Assembly: GCA_022559845.1 (NCBI GenBank)
Contig: CM040121.1
Location: forward strand, 344,198,243-344,262,242
Direction: 5' to 3'
DNA: 64,000 bases
Origin: Amorphophallus konjac
Lineage: Eukaryota; Streptophyta; Magnoliopsida; Alismatales; Araceae
Below are positions 55,683-64,000 of the stretch, piece by piece. Below the pieces are notes generated by a model that had not been told where the DNA came from, did no database searches, and worked only from the letters and a program-made list of their open reading frames with translations. A program made the position numbers and the translations under genes. The stretch's first letter is position 1. The number at the start of each line of letters is the position of its first letter.

Positions 55683-56282
55683 TTGGCCTATTCCATTACG
55701 GCCATGGGTGAGCTAGTGTTGGATGAGTCATACCTCCTCCGCTACTTCGCCACCTCACTTACAGGAATAGCCTTTCAATGGTACTCCCGCCTGAAGCCCA
55801 ATTTAGTATTTGACTGGGCAGATCTCCAGAAGAAATTCCTCGATCGCTTCCAGACGACCGAGCTCAAGATCTCCTTGGCAGAGCTCTGCTTTCTCAGGCA
55901 GAAGAAGGGCGAGAGTGCCCTAGACTTCATCAAGAGATGGCGAGACCTCAGTATGAGGTGTGTCAATCCGCCGGCCCACGAGGATGCCATCACCATATGC
56001 TGTAAAGGCGTGGCAGCCGAGGTCAGCAAAAAGATTCTCGGCACCAATATTAAAGGCTTCGACCAGCTCAACTTGGCAGTTGCCGAAATAGAGATGTTCT
56101 TCATCGATAACCCAAGCTATACTTCAGTGAAGGGTAAACAGGCGCGAGAACGCCAACCCGGGAAAGAGGTAAACATCATTGAGTTCACCCCCACTGCCAA
56201 AGCCAGCAAGGAGGGCGAGTCAAGCGGCTCCGATAAGAAGCCAGCAAACAAGCCAGCCGCTCTTCCTTTTCGGAGCGTATGA
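55683..56282 (+). pseudogene. B gag capsid core (Retrotrans_gag)
   Basis: The 199-residue open stretch has YLLRYFATSLTGIAFQWYSRL, FDWADLQKKFLDRF, ISLAELCFLRQKKGES, ALDFIKRWRDLSMRC and KGFDQLNLAVAEIEMFF: the full helical core of plant Ty3/gypsy gag. The frame is intact here, but upstream and downstream need frame changes. The best-preserved gag in the window. Confidence 0.85.
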
Positions 56283-57440
56283 AGATGCCCTTCTCCTTCA
56301 AAAAGGAACATACGAAGATGCTCTTCGACCTCTGCATGGCTTAGAATATCATCGAGCTACTAGAAGCTCACAAGCCCGATGAGGCCCAGAAAACTGATAA
56401 TCCTAGCTATTGCCCATATCATTGCATGTTAGGCCATCCACTTGAAGATTGCTATGTCTTCAAGACTCAGGCACAAAAGCTGATCCGAGACAGCCTCATT
56501 AAAATGAAGAGCAGTCTCGTCGATCCCCTGTAGCCACATGTGTGGTCCAGACCTGCTAAGGCGGTGCGTGTGATTCACTACACAGCTAGTGTAATTCACA
56601 TGATGGCTGCGTTCTCTCTCTCTGACGTCGAAGCAGAGGAGCCCAGCACTAGCCAAGGCGAGCACTCATTGTGGTATCCGGGGTGGAGACCCTGGCATGA
56701 CCGCATACCTCTCTCCTTTCCAAAAGAAAGGACCAGGCGGCTCTTCGATATCCTCGCCGAGAGGGGGCAAATCATGGCCCACGAGCCGCCGACAGACTAT
56801 ACCCAATGGGACTTTAATCATCCCCAGTACTGCCCTTTTCACGCCAGAATCTGCCATGCGATCGAATCCTGTGAGGAAGTTCAGCACTTCATCCAGGAAT
56901 AGATCCAGTGGGAGTAGATTGATGTTGAGGGGAACTCTATGGCGATTCTGAGACTTCGAGAAGCCATCGAGGAAACCCTGAGCATTGCCAGAAATGCGCT
57001 AGACCACCCAGATCCTCCTCAAGCAAATGGGCATGAATTGCCTTACCAACATGTTCTGGAATGGCTCAACTTTCGGACTAATAATCGAGAAGCTCTCGAG
57101 CGACTCCGAAGCCGTAGAAGGCAAGACACCAGCCAGGAGACTGAGCCGAGTAATTTCTCGATCAACGTCATCCATCATCTTGCCACCCCAGCTCCTCCAG
57201 ATGACCAGATGCTGAGTACTAGTCGGCCAGTTCCTGCCACCCCGGCCTCGCAATGGCTACCTTGGCAAGAGCTGGAGTCTCTTCCATTCTCTAAGGAGGA
57301 TACCGCCAGGCTACTCCGAGTCCTTCTTGGCCGAGAAGATGTCCTGGTAAGCGAGACGATGATCGGTGTCCCAAGCTCCTTTCGCTACTCTCTTGTTACG
57401 TCTCCACCTTCTATACCAAGAGATAAGAAGGGGAAGTAAA
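56283..57440 (+). pseudogene. B gag zinc-knuckle modules
   Basis: Module 1 (56283-56475): FSFKKEHTKMLFDLC and YCPYHCMLGHPLEDC. Module 2 (56700-56900): LSFPKERTRRLFDILAERGQIM and YCPFHARICHAIESC. A third block (57280-57345), LPFSKEDTARLLRVLLGRED, has the helix but no knuckle. Knuckles are C-x2-H-x4-H-x4-C. Stops at about 56343, 56532 and 56902 separate the pieces. Confidence 0.75.
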
Positions 57441-57454
57441 AGCAGGATGAGACC

Positions 57455-58522
57455 GTGGTGCGACCATGCCATGTCTCTCCAACCGGCGAGCCTTCGGGTC
57501 CTCTCCGAATACCCTACAGTCCAGTCCCACACATGAAGGAGACATCTTCGGAGTCTTCAGCGACTTTGGCCAACAAGCCTGGTCCAGGAGCGGCGATACC
57601 CCGTACACCTTCAGTTGCCACCAGATACAACTCCAAGCTAGACAGTAAAGGCAAGACCAAGGAGCAAGACTCCAAGCGAGTCGCCCAGTCCACATCTCAA
57701 CAGAGGGCTGCGCCACCGCGGGTAAGGCATCAAACCGCGCATACGTCTTCGGACGCCGGCCCCATCATACCAACTTATCGAAAGCTGCCTCCTTTACCAC
57801 CACATGTAAGGCATCAAACCGCGCATACGTCTTCGGACGCCAGTCCTAGCATCCCAGCATATCAGGAGTTACCACCTGAGGTCATCGAGCAGGCGATCAA
57901 TGCCACCTTCCAAATACAACAAGCGGAAGGTGCCTGGATCGAAATCCGGGTGAAGAAAAGCCGTCAACCTCACCCCGCCAAGACCTCAGCTCGGAGATAT
58001 CTTCACGGGGACTTATCAACTCCAGCTCCAGCACCTCTCCCTCCTACTCCCCTGGAGGCGGCTATGGCCAAAAGGCAGGAGAGGAATAGGAGGAAGAATA
58101 TCAAAAGATGGCTCAAGAAGCAAGCTGAGCAAGCAGCCCCCTTACAGGTGTCAAATGAGCTAATGCCTCTCAAGAGGCTACAGCGGCTCATCGATGACCT
58201 GGAGGAATACGTTCCTCCTTGTCCCACTGGTGCTCTCTCACTCGATAGTTACATCCAGTGGGAAGAGATGCAAAAGCGAGCTCGCCTTAGAAGCTGGATT
58301 CAGGAAATGATCCAGAAGATCAAGAACAGCGAGAGGCTCCTCATCCCAGAAGAACTCTCCTTGTTCTACAAAGATGAGGAGATCACCACAGAGCAACTAG
58401 AAGAAATGCTGCGAGGCTGCACCTACAATATGGTGGCTATCCCACCCCCTGACAACATCAACGCTTCTCGACGAGGCGAGCCAGTAGCCTCCCGAACGAG
58501 GCAAAGAACTACCCCCCGCTAG
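57455..58522 (+). pseudogene. B gag C-terminal basic region, first part
   Basis: The 355-residue open stretch has a Ser/Pro/Thr-rich first half with a 28-residue tandem duplication (VRHQTAHTSSDA twice), then YQELPPEVIEQAINATFQ, a Lys/Arg cluster (RKNIKRWLKKQAEQA), and an acidic helix-rich end (LFYKDEEITTEQLEEML). It matches A at 6105-6449. The track-side start (GTG) is not a real start. Near 58500 the frame must shift by one to continue as NYPPLGLQP and on across LTR G. Function unknown; composition suggests nucleic-acid binding. Confidence 0.65.
57722..57889. repeat. 84-bp in-frame tandem duplication in B gag
   Basis: GTAAGGCATCAAACCGCGCA at 57722 and 57806. The first 37 bases are identical, then diverging. 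28 codons per unit, so the frame is kept. Confidence 0.85.
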
Positions 58523-58913
58523 GGCTACAACCAACTCTAGAAAACATAGGCCGCGGTCGATGTAAGGCCCCAGAATTTTTTATAAATTATTTTTGGTATA
58601 TTTAATTATTTTCTGGGAATTTTAAAGACCCAAAATGGATTAATAAATAAATATTGGGTTAAATAAATCATTATAAGGCCTAATTTATGTTAAGTAATTA
58701 ATCTAGCTTTGATAATTGAAACCCAATAGGTTAAAGGACCAAGCCCATTAAGTTTGGCCCATATTCTAGAAGGTTATTTAGCCTATCTACGAATTTTAAA
58801 GATAAATACTCTTTTATATAGATAATTAGAAGGATAAATGAATAAAAGAGTTTTATTAAATTAAAACTCTGCACACGTTGGTGTAACAGTCTATCGGGCG
58901 ACCGCTACAGCAT

Positions 58914-58939
58914 GTAACGCACTAGTCCTGATGCGTTAC
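58914..58939. repeat. Dyad upstream of the G TATA box
   Basis: GTAACGC, 12 bases, GCGTTAC: perfect 7-bp arms. Confidence 0.85.
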
Positions 58940-59112
58940 ACCCTGTCAGTTCTGTGAATGGAAGAACTTGTAAAAAGATAGGATCTTTAGGATCCTATTT
59001 GCAAGAGACCTAATTAGGAGAACCTGTAAGGTTACTAGGGACTCTTAGGGATCAGGTTTGGCCAACTAAGGACTCTAGAATCGATCTAATCTTCAAACCC
59101 TAGCCAAAACCC

Positions 59113-59122
59113 TATAAATAGG
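59113..59122 (+). promoter_or_regulatory. TATA box of LTR G
   Basis: TATAAATAGG after AAAACCC, the same context as in E, H and I. Confidence 0.6.
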
Positions 59123-59871
59123 ACCCAGTTCTGAACTGAGCGACCCTTACTTTTGGCTCGCGAAGAATCAAAGTAAGGAGTCACAATTTTAGGTAAGTCC
59201 CTTAGAACTTTTTATTTATAATACTTTAGACTAACTACTCTCAAAATTTCATGTTAGGAGATCGAGTATCCAAGGAGTTTAGATCTTCCAAAGTTTCTGG
59301 TTTCATCACACCAACCCAGGAAACTGTGCCACAGGGTACTGAAGATCAGGAAATTAGAGAGCATAAATGAGGTAATTAGAGTTAGATGCTTTAGAACTTT
59401 TTGTTCCCAATAGTTTCATCTTCATAACCTCCAAATTTGACGTCCTTAGGTCAAGAGGTTGAGGAGCTAGAGTAGCGTGAAGTTGCTGGAAACTCACTGG
59501 AAAGGGAGAACTAGGGCACGTCTTTCAGACTCAAATTAGAAGTTTAAAGCCCAGTTAAAAGGTAGGTCATCTCATGATTGGTAAAAATATCTTGTTAGAG
59601 ATAAAATCCCTCTGATTGTGTTTGATTTCATGCACTATAGATCATGGATTTCATGTTTTAGTCGAGTCATGCATACATGAGTATTCTTAGCCCTAATTAA
59701 GTTAAAAAGAAACTTTCTTGTCAAATTCACTGAAAACCCATGCATACCAGTAGCTTAGCCTTCATTCTATCATGTAGAAGTTTATATATGATTTCCAGAC
59801 ATGATGTAAGTTGAAACCTTGGATCTTTTTATCTATTGCTGTCAGCAGAAGCTCTGACGAATTAGGGTAGG

Positions 59872-60720
59872 ACCGTCACAACACTGTAACGGCCTTACGA
59901 TAAGCCGTCACACCCTCTGTTGCATTTTAATTGCTCTGTTATCTCTGATGCACCATGACAGGAGCGTTACACTACTGTAACGGCCCCTCAATAAACCGTC
60001 ATAGGTACTGTGACGCGCTCTTGTTAGACCGTCAGACCCCTGTGTTTTGTCGGCCCGAGGTAGAATGGTAACCAATTAAGTTTACTTATAAATAAGCTTA
60101 GATAGCTAAGTTTGGACCTGTTATCATGACTTTAAGTTTATTTACTGATTCATAATAGAAATTGCATGATTAAGGTATCTTAAGTTAATTTAAGTTATGT
60201 AAATTTCATGTGTCAAAATTCTATAGCTTTGTATCCTAAATCATGATTTTCAATGATGTATTGACGGAGTTTTATCTTGGTTTCACGTTGCTACACATTC
60301 TCTCTATATCAATAGAGTCATTTTCTTTAAGTACATGGCATATATTACGGTATATGGCCATTAGTTCACACTTTTGCACTATAGGAACATATTCTTGAAC
60401 ATGAGGACCTCTCTATTGGATATTCCTTCCAATGGACTAGGAAATCTTGTTTCAAGGCCTCGGTAATTCTCTACGAGCCTGGGATTCTCACTAGGACGCC
60501 GAGTTGGTTGTACCATGAAAGCCCAATCATTAGAAAATACTATCGATGGTTTCTGGAGATGTAACGGATCAAGGTTGGACCGTCAGGCTCATCTAACGGC
60601 CCAATAAACGACCGTCACATTATACTGAGTCCAATTTCTTGTTTCGGGATTCAGATCATTGTAACGGCCCAATATTGGAGCGTCACGTTATGTAACGGCC
60701 CAGTACAAGACCGTCACAGT
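59872..60720. repeat. Dyad arrays downstream of the G TATA box
   Basis: GTAACGGC, 10 bases, GCCGTCAC at 59886-59911. Further GTAACGG or TAACGG halves paired with CCGTCA halves near 59970-60040 and 60560-60715. At least six pairs. Confidence 0.75.
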
Positions 60721-61861
60721 TCTTGAGTACATTAACCCGAGGTTGACCCAAGTGTTGATATTCTAAGTTTCTAGGTGGCTTGATAATGGTCTAGGACTTA
60801 TCATATCGATCAAGAAACTTAATATAATGAATGGAAGTTAAGAAATATACCGTTATGCTGTCGATTTGTTTCCATAAGCATAACATAGTATAAGTCATTC
60901 TTGATCTCTCATATTCTTAATTGAAGCATTCACTCTTTGATAGTTGTTGTCATGAGCTTATTGATTGAAATTGTTATATTACTGGCCACGCTTTATTGAT
61001 ATACTCATGGAAGTAGCTTGGTTTATACGTGAAGATGCAGTTCGGGCACTGATTGTGTCCAAGGGCTCTATGCTAGTCCCCTCGGCTGATTACCGGAAAC
61101 ATACTATTATAAACTATGGGGTATGATACTACTGGCGTCGCATTGCGCTAAGAGTACTTTCTTTATAAATAAGTGAAATCCATGAGCACTCGTGAAAATC
61201 TAGTGAATTGCTACGTGATTGACGTTCTAGTGCGTAACCTTTATGGTTATGAAAGTGAAAAGTGAAAGTGCATTCTCGTTACATTCTTGTTCATGAAAGG
61301 CCATGCTATACTATTATTACATTCTTGCTAGTTAATACTTGTTCATTCTGTCTTACATGATCATCTTATTACTTTGGTTTAATCGCGTGATTCATCGCAT
61401 TCACATGATTTTACCTTATTCCTCTAGAGCTAAAATGTTAATTACTTTAATAGTGCCTTCATGTTGATGCGAAGATACCTACTGGGCAAGTGTGCTCATT
61501 ACCTATTTCCAATCTTTTTTAGGAAATGGAAGTGATACAGATTCGGATTCGAGTTATACAAGTAGCGGGTCCGAGAGCGAATGAAAATCATATCAAATTG
61601 AGAGTGAAGACTTAGGAAGTCTACAATGTTTAGATCGTTTCTTGAGAATAGTGGAATGGAAAAAGTATGAAAAGGTTATTGTACTTGAATACTTGATTAT
61701 CAATGAAATAAAGTTGGAGTTTGATTAATTATTATGTGATTGCATTCTTATGTGTGATTGTCTTGCACTCTGATCATTCTTACTTGCAAGAGGCCTACCA
61801 TGCCGGCTGTTCACGTTCCTCGAGCGAGTCTTCCGCTGTAATAAAGGCTCGGGGCGTGATA

Positions 61862-62208
61862 GTCGAGGTTGTGGCCGAGGATGTGGAAGAATCCCCGAGT
61901 TGCCTCTCCATCCGTACACTTTCAATCCAGAGCGAATCATCCTCTTTCAAGGGGAAGAACCTGCCCCCATTCCGGAGACAGAAATTCGAAAGGGCCCCAG
62001 CATCTTTGATCCCTCCAGTACGGAGGGGATCTCCACCAATGCTCCAGTCCCTGCACCGGTTCCGGTTGCTTCCGAAGATCGAGCAGGTCCATTCGATAAG
62101 GATGACCCGGCTCGCCAGTCACTTCCAGAAGAGCCATCATTGACACCCTGTTCCAAGAGTCCACTGGTGATCAGAGTCAGTCCGATCCCAGTGGCAAAGG
62201 CAAGGTAG
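61862..62208 (+). pseudogene. B gag C-terminal region, continued after LTR G
   Basis: Joined across G, the frame reads IGRGRGCGRGCGRIPELPLHP, a Gly/Arg (RGG-like) box, then TFNPERIILFQGEEPAPIPE and a Pro/Ala/Ser-rich stretch ending at a TAG at 62206-62208. RGG boxes commonly bind RNA. Not matched to a named domain. Confidence 0.6.
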
Positions 62209-62532
62209 TGTGTAAAGCCCTAGAATTTTTATAAATTATTTTTGATATATTTAAGTATTTTTTGGAAATTTTAAAGACCCAAAATAGACTAATAAATAAA
62301 TATTGGGTTGAATAAATCATTATTAAGACCCAATTATGGTAAACAATTAACTTAGCCTATTTAAATAAGGTCCAAAAGGTTCAAGGACCAAGCCCATTAA
62401 GTTTAACACATATTCTAGAAAGTTATTTAACCTATTCACGGAGTTTAAGGATAAATACTCATTTATTAGATAATTATATGGATAAATAAACAAAAGAGTT
62501 TAAATTTTTTTGAATTCTGCGCACATGGGATG

Positions 62533-62556
62533 TAGCGGTCTATCGTGCGACCGCCA
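62533..62556. repeat. GCGGTC dyad in LTR H
   Basis: TGTAGCGGTC, 8 bases, GACCGCCACA: nine of ten arm positions pair. Same arm core and spacing as the E dyads. Confidence 0.85.
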
Positions 62557-62762
62557 CAGTCAGGTAACGCGCCTGCACTAGACCGTTACGCTCTGTTAGT
62601 TCCGTGAAGTGAAGAACAAGCCAAAAGATTAGATTTTTGCTAGTCTATCTCTTAGGGATCGAGATGGGAAGACTAGTAGAGATGTAAGGACTCTTAGAAG
62701 TCGATCTAAGTTTTAACAAGGACTCTAGAATCGATCTAATCCTCGAATCCTAGCCAAAATCC

Positions 62763-62772
62763 TATAAATAGG
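62763..62772 (+). promoter_or_regulatory. TATA box of LTR H
   Basis: TATAAATAGG after AAAATCC, matching LTR G. Confidence 0.6.
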
Positions 62773-64000
62773 ACCTAGTTCTGAACTGAGCGACCCTTAC
62801 TTTTGCTTGCGTGGAATCAAGGTAAGGAGTCACAATTTTAGGTAAGTTCTTTAGAACTTTTTGTTTATAATACTTTAGACTAACTACTCTCAAAATTTCA
62901 TGTTAGGAGATTGAGTATCCATGGAGTTAGGATCTTCCAAAGTTGCTGGTTTCATCATGCCAACCCAGGAAACTGTGCCACAGGGTACTGAAGATTAGGA
63001 AATTAGAGAGCCTAAACGAGATAATTGGAGCTAGATGCTTTAGAACTTTTTGTTCCCAATAGTTTCATCTTCCTAACCTCCAAATTTCACGTCCTTAGGT
63101 CAAGAGGTCGAGGAGTTAGAGCGACGTGAAGTTGCTGAAAACCCACAGGAAGGGAAGGATTAGGGCGTGTCTTGCAGTCCCAAATTGGAAGATTAAAGCC
63201 CAGAAAAGAGGTAGGTCATCTCATGATTGTCAAAAACATCTTGTTAGGGATAAAATCCCTCTGATTTGACTTGATTTCATGCACTATAGATCATGAATTT
63301 CATGTTTTTAGTAGAGTCATGCATACATGTGTATTCTTAGCCTAACTAAGTTAAAAGGAACTTTCTTGTCAAATTCCCAAAAAACCCATGCATGTTATTA
63401 GTTTAGCCTTCATTTTATCATGTGGAAGTTTATACATGATTTCCAGACATGATGTAAGTTGAAGCCTTAGATCTTTTTATCTATTGTTGTCAACAGAAGC
63501 TCTGACGGATTAAGGTAAGGCCGTCACAACACTGTAACGGTCTTACGATAAGCCGTCACACCCTCTGTTAGATTCAAAGCTCTCTGTGGACTCTGACGCA
63601 CCATAACTGGAGCGTTATATGACTCTGACGGTCCCATGATAAACCGTTACATCAGTGTAACGCGCTTAGACTAGACAGTCAGAATGCTTTGTTCAGGCAA
63701 TTCGAGATAGAATTGAAGAACATTCACATTAACTTATAAATATGCCTAGTTATCTAAGTTTTGACCTGTTAGAATGACTTTAAGTTTATCTACTGATTCA
63801 TAATAGGAATTTCATGATCTTGAGTTATTTTAAAGCATATGTTAATTTTATTGACTAACTTTATAGTTTTGTATTTAAATCATGATTTTTTCAATGTTGT
63901 ATTGACGGAGTTTTATCTTGGTTTCACATTACTACACATTCTCTCTCTATCAATAGAGTCATTTTCTTTAAGTACATGGCACATATTCGGGTATGTTGTC

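Larger units (their letters stand above)
58561..61861 (+). mobile_element. Solo LTR G
   Basis: TGTAAGGCCCCAG to GGGGCGTGATA, 3,301 bases, perfect 5-bp target duplication, no internal region. The end (GCCGGCTGTTCACGTTC) is the complement of the start of E's LTR, so it belongs to an E-related family in plus orientation. It carries many dyads of the GTAACGG/CCGTCAC type. Confidence 0.9.
58556..61866. repeat. Target duplications of LTR G
   Basis: GTCGA at 58556-58560 and at 61862-61866. Removing the LTR and one copy restores a Gly/Arg-rich reading frame. Confidence 0.92.
42585..64000 (+). mobile_element. Element B: plus-strand gag-bearing LTR retrotransposon, interrupted
   Basis: 5' LTR from 42585 (TGAGGGCTC), leader and gag to at least 62208, with C, F and G inserted. 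H (from 62211) may be a further insertion or mark the end of the retained part. Gag matches element A throughout. No pol and no 3' LTR were recognised before the window ends. Confidence 0.75.
62211..64000 (+). mobile_element. LTR H, same family as G, runs off the window
   Basis: TGTAAAGCCCTAG onward is colinear with 58561-60370 of G with moderate differences. It could be a solo LTR or the 5' LTR of a full element. The left flank is GTAGTG; the matching duplication is outside the window. Confidence 0.85.

Noticed and set aside
1..64000. Search for CRISPR arrays, prokaryotic operons, ribosomal RNA and tRNA genes
   Set aside because: None seen. Tandem arrays here have no uniform spacer-repeat pattern, and the only tRNA-like sequence is the SINE at 23049-23214.

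Overview
The window is nuclear DNA of a flowering plant, built almost entirely of nested, decayed transposable elements around one host gene. The species cannot be read from the sequence. The plant origin rests on a plant-type Golgi alpha-mannosidase II exon, plant Ty3/gypsy chromovirus and Tat-like retrotransposons, plant LINE fragments with zf-RVT and RNase H domains, a tRNA-derived SINE, and hAT-like and Tourist-like MITEs. No rRNA, tRNA, CRISPR or prokaryotic operon was seen.

Left block (1-20110). A Tat-like element (J) enters from the left. Its antisense plant-mobile-domain gene lies at 49-2580 and its 3' LTR at 2749-6104, and it sits inside a minus-strand gag-bearing element (A, 6105-10267). 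A is also split by a hAT-type MITE (7009-7320, perfect 8-bp target duplication). A ends abruptly at 10267 against the truncated LTR of a minus-strand Tekay-like chromovirus (E, 10268-20110). E still shows gag, protease, RT, RNase H, integrase and a chromodomain-like tail, all broken by frameshifts and stops.

Middle block (20111-42584). The only convincing host gene is the large 3' exon (32524-35265, +) of Golgi alpha-mannosidase II. No 5' exon was recognised in the window. The presumed intron holds a tandem duplication of about 0.7 kb per copy, a SINE (23049-23214), a complete but dead Ty3/gypsy element (D, 23278-32009) containing a LINE insertion (K), and a 136-bp tandem duplication. Downstream are a Tourist-like MITE, two minus-strand LINE fragments (L1, L2) and an LTR without internal region (I, 38362-41174) inserted in L1.

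Right block (42585-64000). This is one plus-strand element (B) of the same gag family as A. Its GC-rich 5' LTR is interrupted by element C (44949-50088), its leader by solo LTR F (51795-54037), and its gag reading frame by solo LTR G (58561-61861). A second LTR of G's family (H) starts at 62211 and leaves the window. C, F and G carry perfect 5-bp target duplications, so the nesting order is firm.

The least familiar signals are: arrays of short dyads (GCGGTC, 7-8 bases, GACCGC and related forms) repeated inside the LTRs of E, G, H and I; a gag family with several copies of a CHHC zinc-knuckle module; an R/U5 hairpin shared by J and B with compensatory arm differences; and repeated GTAAACCCCC elements upstream of the TATA box of B.
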